From: Verrucomicrobiia bacterium DG1235
GTDB taxonomy: Bacteria; Verrucomicrobiota; Verrucomicrobiia; Opitutales; Opitutaceae
Direction: 5' to 3'
DNA: 64,000 bases
NCBI GenBank assembly: GCA_000155695.1
Contig: DS990592.1
Coordinates: 563,919 to 627,918, forward strand
Positions 34,647 to 45,526 of this stretch are shown piece by piece (within the stretch, counting starts at the first letter, position 1; every line of letters starts with the position of its first letter). The position numbers were made by a program, and so were the translations under genes. The notes below the pieces were generated by a model. The model had not been told where the DNA came from, did not search any database, and saw nothing but the letters and a program-made list of their open reading frames with translations.

Positions 34647-37600
34647 TCAGTCTTCTCCAAGAGATTCGTAGTAGCGGCGCACGAAGGCGTCGTATTCTTC
34701 AGGAATGGGGTCGCGATCGACAGGCTGTAGCGCATCCGGATTTTCAATACGATTTAGCTCTGTCGCAAGCCATGCTCTCACGTCGTTAAGGGGTGCGGCT
34801 ACCTCGTCTTCAACAATCTCCCATTGGGGAACAGCTCCTTGGCGCTTGAAGTCGCGTCGCATGCTTTCAGCGGTTTCTCGAGCTTCTGAGATGCGAGCCC
34901 GGGCGAGAGGCTCGTCGATAAGCGATTCGACAGTGCTAAGACGATCGATCCAATCATTGAAGCTTCCACCGGTGATGGGACCGTTACCTGATTCTGCGAT
35001 ATCGGCGAGCGCGTCGCGAATCATCTCCTCGATGGAAGAGGCTTGAGGTTGCGAGCCTTGTCCATCGCTGCTGCCGCGGTTGTTGCCCGGCTGGGTATTG
35101 GACTCCCGTTCCTCCTGTAGCTGTTGGCTCAGGGAATCGAGTTCCGACTGGGCGAATTCCATGGTCGAGGTTTCGTCGCCGAGTATGCTTTCGGCGGCAT
35201 CGGCGATCGCTTCACTCAGCAGCTCTAAGTCTTCGGCGATGCCTTGTTGTCCATCTTGGGCCTCGCGAAGGAAGCCTTGGCGCAGGAACTGAGCGCTATT
35301 TTCGTAGCGTTCATCAAATTGAGATCCGTTGCTGTCTCGAAGAACTTGATACAATTGGCGAAAGAGTCCCGGCTCCACATTTTCAGAGCCTTCGGCGATT
35401 TGGCGGACTTCCTCGAGGAACTCGTCTAGCTGGTCCGCCTGTTGGTCGATCTTTTCGGCGAGGGCTTCGCGTTCTTCGCTGTCGTCGAGGCTACGTTGGA
35501 AACTTTGCTCGAATTGCTGGAGCTCGCTTTCGAGATCACGTTGTTGTTCGGCCAACTCTCGAGCTTGGTAGCGGGCTTGGCGCATGGCTTCCGAGAATTC
35601 GCTGGAATTCTGTTCGCGCATTTGTTCGCGAGTCTGTTCCAGCGTATCCTGAGCTCGGGTACCAGATGCGAGGGCTTGGGAGACTTCGCCTTGCTCGAGC
35701 TGTTCGGTGGCGCGTTGCATATTGTCGCGGACTTCTTCGAGTTGTTGGCGGGCTTGGCGAGCGCTTTCTCGATTGCCAGCTTGCTGGATGGCCTGATCCG
35801 CGTCGGCCATGAGTTGCCTCTGTTCCTCTTGAAGGCGTTTGAGTTCATGTTCGATGCGTTCGCGCTCCTCCTCCGATTCGACTTCGGCGAGGGCGGTTTG
35901 CATGTCCTGCAGGCGTTCGTTCATGTCGTCCTGGCGGCGCGAGAGTTCGTTGAGTTTGCTAATCAACTCGAGGTTTTGCCGCTCTTCCGGGGAGGAGAGT
36001 GGCTGGGCTTCGGATGCAGTTTCGTAGCGGCTCTCTTCCTGGCGAAAATCGAGTTCGTTTAGCTGGGCCTGGTTGCGGGAAGTTCCGCCGCCCGAACCGG
36101 CGGATTGGTTTTGAGAGCGGGATACGTTGAATTCATCTTCGCTTAGTTTGACGAGTTCCTGATAGGCCTTTTGAGCGTCGCTCCAAGCGAGCTCGAGGGG
36201 TTGGAGGCTTGGCTCGTCGACTGCGTTGGTCAGGCCAAGGTCAACGCCTTCCATAAAGCGCTGGGCTTCGATGGCTGCTTGGCGGGCGCTCGGTTCATTC
36301 AACTCTGGAATGAGTTGCTGGAGTTCGTTGAGAGCTTCGACTTGGGAGCGTTGAACGATATCGATGTCGTCGACGACATTTTCGGCGCGTGTAGCGGTAT
36401 TTTTGATACGGAATACTGAGATGACGATACGGCGCTGCTTTTCGATCAGTTCAATGCCTTGCTCGGAAGGTCCGCCTTGTCCGCCACCGCCTTGATCTTG
36501 CTCGCGGAAAATCTCGTCGAGGGAGCGGATATCTGCAAAAAATAGGTCGCCGGTCGAGCGACGAAGTTTTCCGTCTGGTCCGAAGTCGTCTGCCCAAAGG
36601 TACCAACTAATAGAGTCTTTGGCTTCGATTTCGAAGTCTTCAAGAGCGAGCAAGTGGCTAATCTCGGCTTTCAAGTTTCGGGCTTCCGGGGCGTTCTCCG
36701 TTAGCGAGATTTCAGTTTTTGGCTGAGAGGCGATAACGAATCCAATTCCGTAGTCGAGCAGGCCAAAATCGTCGGAGGCGGTGCCGGTGAAAGTGACTTC
36801 TTCAATCGGGGAGAGTCGTTGGTCGCCGCGCGGGGAGCTGAAGCGAAGGGTGGGACGCTGATTGGGAATGGTATCAATACGCAGTTCCGGCGGGTAGGGG
36901 TTTTGACGGCTGGCATCGTCCACGAGGTGGAGCGTGTAGTTTTGTTTTTCGGTCAGAGTGTCGCTGAAGGTGAATTGGGTGCGTTGCTGGTTGTTCGTCT
37001 CGAGGTCGATTCGATGGCCGCGCTCGTCGAGAAGGTAGGCAGAGCTGATCGGCTTATTGGCGTTGAAGGAGTAGTCGAGGCGCGTGCCTTCAATAGCGGA
37101 GATGCGAAGGGTGTCCTCGATGGTTCGGTTTTGCCAGTTGGTGTAGGTGGGGAAGACGAGATCAGCGTCTGCCTGGAGAAGCTCGGGCAGATCGTAGACT
37201 TGTACACGATAGTCGGGACTGGAGGTGTCGTCGTAGGAAATGCGATAGCAGAGTCCAGTTTGAATACGTTGTAGGGAGTAGGCGAATACGGGGTCGGAAA
37301 GGCTTTGAGCCATTTCGAAGGAATTCGTTTCGCCGTTGTCTTGTAAGACTTCAAGCTGAGCTCCCTCGGGGAGAGCTCCTTCAAAGCGGGCGGTGACGAC
37401 GATAGAGGAGCCCCGTTCCACCTCGAGGTCGCCCGGTTCAACGGAGAGCTTGGTTTCTGTAGCGAGCGCGATGCGCTCCTGTTCTTCGATGGAGCCCGCA
37501 TTTTTGGTTGCGAGAAAATTGATGAACAAGACGTTCAGTAAGGCGAATAGTGTACCCAAATATTTGAGACGTGCGATAAGTGACTCAGCTTTTCCCGCTT

Positions 37601-38024
37601 GATACCACAGGGTTCGGCTTTCGGACGCTATTGCCTGCTCGGTGACGTGTTGGCTGAAGAAGTTTTGTTCTCCCTGGAGTTCTTGTTCGACTGCAGTGAC
37701 GAGAGCTTGATTAAGCGCAGGGTGTTCGGCTTCGATTGCACGGGCCGCTGCGAGATAATCGAGGGTGTGACGGCTTTCGCTTTTCCAGAAATAGATGAGG
37801 AATCCGGATATGAATAGGGCGATTGCTATGAGTGAGAAATCAGCTGCAGGCGGGTAGAGAAAGCTGAAGAGCGCGATGATGGAGGCGATGGCAAGCGCTC
37901 CCAGCATGAATTTTATACGTTGGCGTAGGAGGTCGGTTTGGCGAATGCGTTTCGCGACTGGATAGAGGTATCGCTGGAGTCGCGGATGCGAGAGGTCGGA
38001 GCGATTCTGTATAGGAGAAGTCAT
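34647..38024 (-). CDS. Large membrane protein with long coiled coil (DUF4175-like)
   Basis: About 1125 aa from the ATG at 38024, which overlaps the stop of the upstream BatA-like gene (ATGA). The N-terminus has two or three helices ('FMLGALAIASIIALFSFLY', 'FSLIAIALFISGFLIYFW'), then Ig-like beta domains, and after ~residue 590 a very long Gln/Glu/Arg-rich coiled coil ('RRQDDMNERLQDMQTALAEVESEEERERIEHELKRLQEEQ'). The tail has a helical domain ending 'RRYYESLGED'. The layout matches DUF4175-type proteins found with MoxR/DUF58 genes. It probably forms a membrane-tethered scaffold. Confidence 0.72.
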   Translation of the reverse strand: MTSPIQNRSDLSHPRLQRYLYPVAKRIRQTDLLRQRIKFMLGALAIASIIALFSFLYPPAADFSLIAIALFISGFLIYFWKSESRHTLDYLAAARAIEAEHPALNQALVTAVEQELQGEQNFFSQHVTEQAIASESRTLWYQAGKAESLIARLKYLGTLFALLNVLFINFLATKNAGSIEEQERIALATETKLSVEPGDLEVERGSSIVVTARFEGALPEGAQLEVLQDNGETNSFEMAQSLSDPVFAYSLQRIQTGLCYRISYDDTSSPDYRVQVYDLPELLQADADLVFPTYTNWQNRTIEDTLRISAIEGTRLDYSFNANKPISSAYLLDERGHRIDLETNNQQRTQFTFSDTLTEKQNYTLHLVDDASRQNPYPPELRIDTIPNQRPTLRFSSPRGDQRLSPIEEVTFTGTASDDFGLLDYGIGFVIASQPKTEISLTENAPEARNLKAEISHLLALEDFEIEAKDSISWYLWADDFGPDGKLRRSTGDLFFADIRSLDEIFREQDQGGGGQGGPSEQGIELIEKQRRIVISVFRIKNTATRAENVVDDIDIVQRSQVEALNELQQLIPELNEPSARQAAIEAQRFMEGVDLGLTNAVDEPSLQPLELAWSDAQKAYQELVKLSEDEFNVSRSQNQSAGSGGGTSRNQAQLNELDFRQEESRYETASEAQPLSSPEERQNLELISKLNELSRRQDDMNERLQDMQTALAEVESEEERERIEHELKRLQEEQRQLMADADQAIQQAGNRESARQARQQLEEVRDNMQRATEQLEQGEVSQALASGTRAQDTLEQTREQMREQNSSEFSEAMRQARYQARELAEQQRDLESELQQFEQSFQRSLDDSEEREALAEKIDQQADQLDEFLEEVRQIAEGSENVEPGLFRQLYQVLRDSNGSQFDERYENSAQFLRQGFLREAQDGQQGIAEDLELLSEAIADAAESILGDETSTMEFAQSELDSLSQQLQEERESNTQPGNNRGSSDGQGSQPQASSIEEMIRDALADIAESGNGPITGGSFNDWIDRLSTVESLIDEPLARARISEARETAESMRRDFKRQGAVPQWEIVEDEVAAPLNDVRAWLATELNRIENPDALQPVDRDPIPEEYDAFVRRYYESLGED

Positions 38025-40048
38025 GACGCTGCGAGTTCCCTTCGTCTGTTGACTAAAATGGCTACCAGGCTTTCGGTGGCGAGGAGAGCTAGGAGTAGCC
38101 AGAGAAGCCATTTCCAGATTTGCTGGCGTTGCTCGGTTTGGTTGTCGGTCTCGCGTTGGAGCGCGGCGGTGATGCTGGCGATCTGGGCGGACCGAGTGGC
38201 TTCGTCAAATTCCGGGAGCCCTAGTCGATCCCAATCGTCTTGGAGGAGCGCTTGGGTGCGACTTTCTTCGGGAGGAAGATGGAAAGCGATCCAGCGTGAT
38301 TCGCCCGCGCTGCTTGGGACTCGGTAGAGCCCAGGCGTACGGGGAATGGTTGGGGAGATAAGAGATTGGTAGGCCGCGATGTTGGCTGAGGTGAACGATG
38401 TATTGCTCGGCAGGCTGGGACCGCCACTTGAGAAGAGGGCGAGTCGATGTAGGAAGGGGATGAACTTGCTAGAGAGGGACCACTGCGACGCTTGCGGGGC
38501 CCAGCTGCTGGCCCAAACGAAAAGCGTGCCTTCGCCGACGCGGGTTTCGATAAGCAGTGGGCTTCCGTTGTCGAAACGGGCGAGAACGCGAGTGGATTCG
38601 GATTCTGGATACGTGATCTCGAACCCGTCCCATGTGTGGATGCTGGCGAAGTTGCTGAATCGCGGGTCTGCGAAAGGTGCGAAGAGACTATGAGTGAAAT
38701 CGACGTCGCCAATGAGAAGATCTCGCGAAGAGGCGTTTTGTACGAGCCAAGCAACTTCTCCGGTGATCGAGCGTAGTGTATTTGAAAACCCACTATCTGA
38801 AACGAGAACGAGGGCAGTTTTGCCTTTGCTCAATTCCTGGCGAAGGGTGGCGAATTCATTGGAGGTCAAGTGACGGTCGATGATGAAGGCTTCGGATTCC
38901 GAGGGTGGGGCCGTATCGGTTGTGAGAGTGATTCTTGGCGAGTCGAAGCCTGCAAAGGCTTTTTGAATGAAATACGGGGAATGTTGAGTATCGCTTGTTT
39001 CGTGCTGGCTGAGTAAAGCGATGAGGAGCTGCGGGATGTATGGGGGAGCGATATGAAGGGTGTTGTCGAAGGAATCTAGGTCGCCTTTAATTTGAAAGCG
39101 AAGCGGGCGCGCTTGGGTGGCGGCATCGACGGGGAAGGAGACGAAGTGTTCGGATTTACCTTCGAGGATGAGCTGAAGGGATTCGCCGATTGTTTCGCCG
39201 GTTTCCGCATCGAGCAGCGATAGGTTAGCGGATGCGGATAATTCTGGAATGGAACTGGAGATAGAGAGTCGAGCGTTTGATTTTTCGTCTTCGGTTTCGT
39301 CCCAGCCAAGCCAGCGAAGTCCGAGATTTGGGACAGTCGATGTCGGTGAGAGTTGAATACGAGTGAGCGATAGTTCGTTTGGCCATTCTATGCCGGGAAT
39401 TTGGCTCAGCGAGGTGCCTTGAGCGAAATCGGAGATAAGGATGATTTCGGCGAAACCGTGGGTGGAGCTCGATTCGCGTTGGCTTTCGACTTCGGCGATG
39501 GCGGCTTCGATGGCGAGATCGATTTGCCCCGGGAGATCGGTGGGCTTGTTGTCTCTGATGATGCGAGCAGCGTAGGAGCTGCGCTGATCCTCGGGCCAAA
39601 TTGACCATTGTTCCGGAGCGATGATTTTTTGGGTAGTGTCGCTAAAGCCAATGACGGAGAGGCGGTCTTGCGAGGTGAAGGATTCGAAGAGTTTGTTGGT
39701 TTCGGTGAGGAGAGCGGCGTTGATGCCGTCTCGCTGCATGCTCGCGCTTTGATCGATGAGGATGACAATGTCGCGTTGGACGGCGGCGTTGGCAGATCCG
39801 CTAGGCGAATCAGGAATGAATGGCCTTGCGAAGGCGAATGCGAGCAGGGCGAGGATGAGGCAGCGAATGAGGAGGAGCCAAGGATTTTGGATACGGCGGC
39901 TTTTTTCGGTCTTTGGCTCGGAAGCGTCGAGGAGTTCGGTGGAACTGAAGACGATGCGGTTTCGCGGCGCCTGACGGATCAGATGAAAAATGATGGGGCC
40001 GGCGACGAGGGCGAGACCCGCTAAAAATAGGGGGGCTAGAAAACTCAT
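38021..40048 (-). CDS. BatA-like membrane protein with VWA domain
   Basis: 675-aa protein of the aerotolerance-type (BatA/BatB) group. It has two N-terminal helices ('PLFLAGLALVAGPIIFHLI', 'LLLIRCLILALLAFAFARPF'), then a VWA domain with an intact MIDAS D-x-S-x-S at residues ~99-103 ('VILIDQSASMQRDG'). It continues with Ig-like domains and ends with a C-terminal helix ('QIWKWLLWLLLALLATESLVAILV'). It probably binds metal and protein partners under control of MoxR. The start overlaps the DUF58 stop (ATGA), and the next gene overlaps its stop (ATGA). Confidence 0.85.
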   Translation of the reverse strand: MSFLAPLFLAGLALVAGPIIFHLIRQAPRNRIVFSSTELLDASEPKTEKSRRIQNPWLLLIRCLILALLAFAFARPFIPDSPSGSANAAVQRDIVILIDQSASMQRDGINAALLTETNKLFESFTSQDRLSVIGFSDTTQKIIAPEQWSIWPEDQRSSYAARIIRDNKPTDLPGQIDLAIEAAIAEVESQRESSSTHGFAEIILISDFAQGTSLSQIPGIEWPNELSLTRIQLSPTSTVPNLGLRWLGWDETEDEKSNARLSISSSIPELSASANLSLLDAETGETIGESLQLILEGKSEHFVSFPVDAATQARPLRFQIKGDLDSFDNTLHIAPPYIPQLLIALLSQHETSDTQHSPYFIQKAFAGFDSPRITLTTDTAPPSESEAFIIDRHLTSNEFATLRQELSKGKTALVLVSDSGFSNTLRSITGEVAWLVQNASSRDLLIGDVDFTHSLFAPFADPRFSNFASIHTWDGFEITYPESESTRVLARFDNGSPLLIETRVGEGTLFVWASSWAPQASQWSLSSKFIPFLHRLALFSSGGPSLPSNTSFTSANIAAYQSLISPTIPRTPGLYRVPSSAGESRWIAFHLPPEESRTQALLQDDWDRLGLPEFDEATRSAQIASITAALQRETDNQTEQRQQIWKWLLWLLLALLATESLVAILVNRRRELAAS

Positions 40049-40947
40049 CTGGGCTTGCGGATGTGAATGTTTCTAACGAAGTCGAGCAAGGCGATGTCGA
40101 GGGCTTGGTCTGTCGTTATAATTTGGTGACGGATTTTTGCGGCGCTGAAGACATTGGTGATTTTAGCCTGACGGGACTGGAAACGCTGCTTGTAACGGGA
40201 ACGGAGGGCGTCCGGGTCGATGTAGAGCGTCTCGCCGGATTCGATATCTTCCCAGTAGGCGGCCTTGCCGAATTCGAGGCTAAGCTCTGCGGGATCGAGG
40301 ATTTGCAGGGCTCTGACGTCGTGGCCCATGGCGGTGAGGTGGGCGAGAGGGTGTCGCCAGGTTTCGGGATCGGAGAGAAAGTCGGAGACGAAGACGATGA
40401 GACCTCGCTTGCGAGTCAGTCGGGCGAGGGATTTGAGGGTTTGTCCGAAATTTGTGGATTGGCCTTCGGCGGGGCGTTCCAGAAGAGCGAAGACCCGTTT
40501 GAGATGGCCGGGGCGCCAGCGAGCGTCGAGGTAGTCGGTGAGATCGCGATCGAAACGGGCGAGGCCGACGATGTCGCGCTGCTTGAGAAGAAAATAGGAA
40601 AGAGTGGCGGCAAGGGTACGGGCGTATTCAGATTTTGGGTGCGTTCCGGATCCGAATTTCATGGAGCGACTCGTGTCGAGTACGATGGTGCAGCGGAGGT
40701 TGGTTTCGTCTTCGAAGATTTTGAGGTATTCGCGGTCGGTGCGGGCGAGGACTTTCCAGTCGAGGTAGCGAAGGTCGTCGCCCGGGCTGTACTGGCGGTA
40801 CTCGGAAAACTCGACCGAAAATCCGTGGTGGGGACTGCGGTGCAGTCCTGCGGAGAGTCCGTCGACGACGATGCGGGAACGCAGCTCCAGGTCGCGGATG
40901 GCGAGGAGGGCGTCGGGGTCGATGGATGTGTTTTTGAAGTTAGGAAT
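40045..40947 (-). CDS. DUF58 protein with no canonical start codon
   Basis: VWA-related DUF58 protein, usual partner of MoxR ATPases. The conserved N-terminal half 'RDLELRSRIVVDGLSAGLHRSPHHGFSVEFSEYRQYSPGDDLRYLDWKVLARTDREYLKIF' is encoded in frame upstream of the first ATG (40662, at 'MKFGSG'). The frame is open back to a TAA at 40954-40956. Within it there is no ATG, GTG or TTG until 40662. Possible starts are ATT at 40947, ATC at 40923, or CTG codons near 40903. The start coordinate given (ATT) is therefore the longest possible. A start at 40662 would remove the core of the domain. The stop overlaps the BatA-like ATG. Confidence 0.8.
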   Translation of the reverse strand: MPNFKNTSIDPDALLAIRDLELRSRIVVDGLSAGLHRSPHHGFSVEFSEYRQYSPGDDLRYLDWKVLARTDREYLKIFEDETNLRCTIVLDTSRSMKFGSGTHPKSEYARTLAATLSYFLLKQRDIVGLARFDRDLTDYLDARWRPGHLKRVFALLERPAEGQSTNFGQTLKSLARLTRKRGLIVFVSDFLSDPETWRHPLAHLTAMGHDVRALQILDPAELSLEFGKAAYWEDIESGETLYIDPDALRSRYKQRFQSRQAKITNVFSAAKIRHQIITTDQALDIALLDFVRNIHIRKPR

Positions 40948-40969
40948 TAGGAATTAGGAATTGTGAGTT
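40935..40969. repeat. 7-bp tandem repeat array (AGGAATT) between moxR and DUF58
   Basis: Three exact copies of AGGAATT (40942-40962) are flanked by related units TGAAGTT and GTGAGTT. The array fills the gap between the moxR stop and the first in-frame codons of DUF58. Each 7-bp change would alter the frame by one base. Confidence 0.8.
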
Positions 40970-40971
40970 TC

Positions 40972-41958
<987 letters not shown>

Positions 41959-41961
41959 GGT

Positions 41962-41996
41962 GGAAATTTTGAATTATGAAATATGAGTTATGAAAG
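41962..41996. repeat. Degenerate 7-bp repeat array upstream of moxR
   Basis: Units GGAAATT, TTGAATT, ATGAAAT, ATGAGTT and ATGAAAG repeat with a 7-bp period between the moxR start and the DUF4159 stop. They share the xxGAATT pattern of the array on the other side of moxR. Confidence 0.55.
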
Positions 41997-42001
41997 AGTG
42001 G

Positions 42002-42880
42002 TTAGTGGGTCATGGCGTAGACGATGATATTGATGCCCATGGGGTAGGCTCGTTTTTCGGCGAATTCGTGGAAGTACCATTCAGATTCGCCTTCCCGTTC
42101 CCAGCCGTCGCCAAGGTCGGTGTTGTGGCAGATGATGACCATCATGCGGCCATGGTCGTCGAAAATGGCTCGGTAATTAACGTGTTCGGCTCCGGGGCCT
42201 TTGTCCTGTTCCCAAGTGATGCCGGTGCCTTGGTAGGATAGGGCGTGGTGGATGGAAGGGACCTGCGGCTTTTCCTTGAGGTCGAAGACGATGTGGAAGA
42301 TCGGGTGCTCAAGGGGGAGGTCGTGGATTTCGCGGTTTGGGAAAACGCGCTGGAGTTCGTAGCGGAGATTGAGCCACTCGTCGTCGCCCCAGAAGTCGTC
42401 AACCATGAGGAATCCGCCATTGAGAAGGTAGGCTCGCAGGGCGGTGATTTCCGTTTCGGCGAGGGAGAGCGCGCCGGGCTCGACCATGTAGAGAAAGGGG
42501 TAGTCGGCGAGATCGTCTTCGTCGAGGCGAACGACTGCGGAGTCAGGATTGACCTTGAGGCTGGTCATTTGCTGGAGACGGTAGGCGAGGTTGAGTTCGG
42601 CATCCGGGTAGTCGGTGGACCAGCGGCCACCGCGTCTGCCCCATCCGTATCCACCGTTGTCATACGAATCGTAGTGAACGCGTGCGAAAGTGAAGACGTC
42701 GTGCTTGAAGGCGGCGGGAACTTCCCACTCTGGCACGCCTGCTCGGTCCTGTTGGGCGTGGGTGAGAGTGAGAGGAGAGAGTGTGAGAAAAATGAAAACG
42801 AAGAATCGCGGCACAAGGTCGCTTCGAACCAGGGAGATGCTGCCTTTAGTTGGTGAAGTCATTGTCGAGATCGAGTTCAT
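42002..42880 (-). CDS. Secreted DUF4159 domain protein
   Basis: 292-aa protein with a signal peptide-like stretch ('PRFFVFIFLTLSPLTLTHA') after an N-terminal extension. The DUF4159 region has 'DVFTFARVHYDSY', 'YPFLYMVEPGALSLAETEITALRAYLLNGGFLMVDDFWGDDEW' and 'HPIFHIVFDLKEKPQVPSI', a GATase1-like fold of unknown role found in MoxR operons. The ATG at 42880 overlaps the upstream peptidase gene by 35 bp; another ATG at 42862 overlaps by 17 bp and fits the signal peptide equally well. Confidence 0.85.
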   Translation of the reverse strand: MNSISTMTSPTKGSISLVRSDLVPRFFVFIFLTLSPLTLTHAQQDRAGVPEWEVPAAFKHDVFTFARVHYDSYDNGGYGWGRRGGRWSTDYPDAELNLAYRLQQMTSLKVNPDSAVVRLDEDDLADYPFLYMVEPGALSLAETEITALRAYLLNGGFLMVDDFWGDDEWLNLRYELQRVFPNREIHDLPLEHPIFHIVFDLKEKPQVPSIHHALSYQGTGITWEQDKGPGAEHVNYRAIFDDHGRMMVIICHNTDLGDGWEREGESEWYFHEFAEKRAYPMGINIIVYAMTH

Positions 42881-45464
42881 TTAAGGGGTCGAGCGTTTCG
42901 GAAATGGCGGCGGGTTTGGCGGTCTTCAATTTTGCGAGGAGCTCATAGGCTTTTTGAAAGCGCGGGGCTTCTTCGAGGGCCATGAGGACGTGGCGCTTGG
43001 CGGTGTCGGCGTCGGTCGGTTCGAGCAGTTCGGCTAGCTGGAAGTTGAGGGAGGGCGCGTCCGGGGTGTCGAGAGCTAGGAGGGCTTTGGCGGACTCGAT
43101 GGCTTGGGTGGATTGGTCGAGCTGGCGGGTGGCCTTGAGGGAGGCTCGCCATGGGGTTTCCGCCATGGGGTTGATGGCGATCCAGGCTTCGGACCAACGT
43201 TGGATCTCGGCGGGGTCCTGTGAGGCGTTTGCGATTTCTAGCAGACGCGTGACTGGCGCGATGCGATTGGCCTCGTGGCGGGAGATTTCGGTGAGGATTT
43301 CGGTTTCCTTTTCTGTGTCGCCAATTCCTCGATACGCTTTGGAGAGCGGCCAGTGGGCGTTTTGTTCGCCCGGCAGGTAGCCGGCGGAGGCGACGAGCGC
43401 TTCCAGTTTTTCGATGGCTTCCGGCCACTCTTCGGCGGCGAGGTGTTCGTTGGCGCGTTGGAGATCGTCGCTGTAGTTGGATTTTGGTTTTAAGAGGTCG
43501 AAGGCCATGCCGAGCGGCGTGTCGTTGGTTTCGAAGCGGAAATCACTGGCGACCTGGGCTGCGGTTTCTTTGGCGAAGGTGGCGAAGCCCGAGTCGAGTT
43601 CTTCGAGGGGAGCGAGATGGGTAGCGAGTGCGGCGTTGATTTCGATCCCTTCGCCAAGGGCTATGAGCAGGTCTTTGAGAGCGGCAATTCCGTGGGTTTG
43701 TACTATGTATTCAACTACGAGGTAAGATTGGTAGTAGGCGAACTGGATGTCCTCGCCGTCTTCCGCCTGCAGGAAGGCGGAGCTCATGTTGCTGATGGCT
43801 TGGGTTTGATCTGAAAGAATGCGGTCGCGGTAGCCAGCGGACATGCGTTGGCCCCAGGCGGGGTTGGCGATTTGTTCTTCGAAGACGGAGATGCCTTCAG
43901 AGAGCCAACGCGGCATGCGATTGTTGGTGAGCGTGAGGGTGATGGTGTGGCAAAACTCGTGGTAGAGAACGGCCTCCCAGTTGGCGGAGCGGGTGGCCGG
44001 ACTGTTTATAGTAAAGACCGGTCCGAAGCAGACGCCGAGGAATCCAGGGTTTCCCGGCATGCCGAAGGTGCGCGTTTCGAAGTCGGCCGGGTTTGGGTAG
44101 ATCTCGACGGTGGTTTTCTGGGGGAGGACGATGCCGTAGCGTTCGGTAAGACGAGCGTGGGCGTCTTCCAAGACGCGAAGGGCGCGCTGGCCGTAGACGG
44201 GGGCTTCCTCTTTGCTGAGGCGGACGAGGAAGTGCTCCGATTCGAGGGTGGAGAAATCGTCGAGGCGGTCGCGCAGGGTGACGAGGTTGTAGGCTGCGAT
44301 ATTGTAGGGGTCGGACTGATACACGGCGTTTGCGTGTCGCCATGCTTCGTCGTTCAGGCCGAGGCGGAGGAGATCCTGAGCGAGTTGAATACGGGCGGGA
44401 TTATAGAATTCGTCGAGGCCGAGGGCGATGCGTTGGGAGCTGGCTCCATCTTCGAAGCGGTATTTGCGGGAGAGCTGCTGGCCGATGCGGTAGTCGACTT
44501 CCGGATTGGTTCTCCAGGTGGAGAGGGCGGTGGCGCGTAGCTCTTCGCCGCGCTCGTTTTCGTTTCGCAGGTAGGCCAGCACGGCTTTTAGGGCGAGGGC
44601 GTTGGGGTGGAGGGGGTTGACGATGAGGGCGAGGTCGAGTTGCTCGCCGGCGGCGTCGTAGGATTCGGCAGCGATGAGGTGCTCAGCGATGAGTACGCGG
44701 GTGTCGGCCAGGCGAGGGTTGATCGAGAGGGCGCGTTCGGCGTATTCAATAAGCTTAGACCGATCCCCTTCGCGGAAGGAGGTGGCCAGGCCTTGCCAGA
44801 GCTCGGAGTTGCGCGGATGTGCTTCAAGGCCTTTTTGAAAGGTCTGGGAGGCGAGCTTGTAGTCGTGCTTGGCGAGAGCGAGTTCTCCCGAGGCGAGGAA
44901 GGCGGAGACGGGGGCGGTGCCGAACTCCTGGGCGCGGCGGAAGAAGTTTTCGAGGACGATCTTCGGCTCGACGTTGAAGAGCAGGGCGATTTTTCCGACG
45001 GCGACGATGTTTTCCGGATCGTAGGCGTAGCGACGGGAGCGTTCGTTGACGAGGTAGCCGAGGGCGTCCTTTTGGCGGCGGGCTTCGTCGCTGCGTCCGC
45101 TGAAGAAGGCGGCTTCGCGGAGAAGGAGCCGGGGGCGAATCTCGTAGTTTCGGTCGGCTACGTAGGCTTCGAGGCTTTGGAAGGCTTCTTCGTAGCGGCC
45201 GAGGGCGAGGAGGGATTTTGCTTTGGTGGTTTCCCAGTCGGTGATCCAGGGGTCGAGCTCCTGTCCGGTGGAGGCGTAGTCGATGGCACGTTCGTATTCG
45301 CCGTTATTGTAGAGGTCGAAAAGGGTTTCGAGATCCGGGACTTCGACGGATTCGCTGTCTTCGTCTTGGGCGGCGAGGGGTGAAAGTGTGAGGAGCAGGC
45401 ACGCGGCGAGGGCGCTGAAAAGTGGGCAGGGGCGAATGGGGCTCAGTTTGGATCCGTAAGGCAC
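42846..45464 (-). CDS. TPR protein with zinc metallopeptidase (peptidase MA-like) domain
   Basis: 872-aa exported protein. It starts at GTG 45464 with a signal peptide ('LFSALAACLLLTLSPLAA'). The first ~400 residues are TPR repeats ('LYNNGEYERAIDYASTG', 'HPRNSELWQGLATSFREGD'). Around residue 500 is a gluzincin site 'YHEFCHTITLTLTNNRMPRWLSEGISVFEE', i.e. HExxH followed by the third-ligand Glu. More TPRs follow to the C-terminus. It heads the MoxR operon and overlaps the DUF4159 gene start. It could be a periplasmic protease processing operon partners, which is inference. Confidence 0.88.
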   Translation of the reverse strand: MPYGSKLSPIRPCPLFSALAACLLLTLSPLAAQDEDSESVEVPDLETLFDLYNNGEYERAIDYASTGQELDPWITDWETTKAKSLLALGRYEEAFQSLEAYVADRNYEIRPRLLLREAAFFSGRSDEARRQKDALGYLVNERSRRYAYDPENIVAVGKIALLFNVEPKIVLENFFRRAQEFGTAPVSAFLASGELALAKHDYKLASQTFQKGLEAHPRNSELWQGLATSFREGDRSKLIEYAERALSINPRLADTRVLIAEHLIAAESYDAAGEQLDLALIVNPLHPNALALKAVLAYLRNENERGEELRATALSTWRTNPEVDYRIGQQLSRKYRFEDGASSQRIALGLDEFYNPARIQLAQDLLRLGLNDEAWRHANAVYQSDPYNIAAYNLVTLRDRLDDFSTLESEHFLVRLSKEEAPVYGQRALRVLEDAHARLTERYGIVLPQKTTVEIYPNPADFETRTFGMPGNPGFLGVCFGPVFTINSPATRSANWEAVLYHEFCHTITLTLTNNRMPRWLSEGISVFEEQIANPAWGQRMSAGYRDRILSDQTQAISNMSSAFLQAEDGEDIQFAYYQSYLVVEYIVQTHGIAALKDLLIALGEGIEINAALATHLAPLEELDSGFATFAKETAAQVASDFRFETNDTPLGMAFDLLKPKSNYSDDLQRANEHLAAEEWPEAIEKLEALVASAGYLPGEQNAHWPLSKAYRGIGDTEKETEILTEISRHEANRIAPVTRLLEIANASQDPAEIQRWSEAWIAINPMAETPWRASLKATRQLDQSTQAIESAKALLALDTPDAPSLNFQLAELLEPTDADTAKRHVLMALEEAPRFQKAYELLAKLKTAKPAAISETLDPLNELDLDNDFTN

Positions 45465-45526
45465 AGGTTTGACGGGCTAGGCGCTGGAAGGGGAACGGGC
45501 TGGAAGGGTTGGCGATTGAGGGGAGT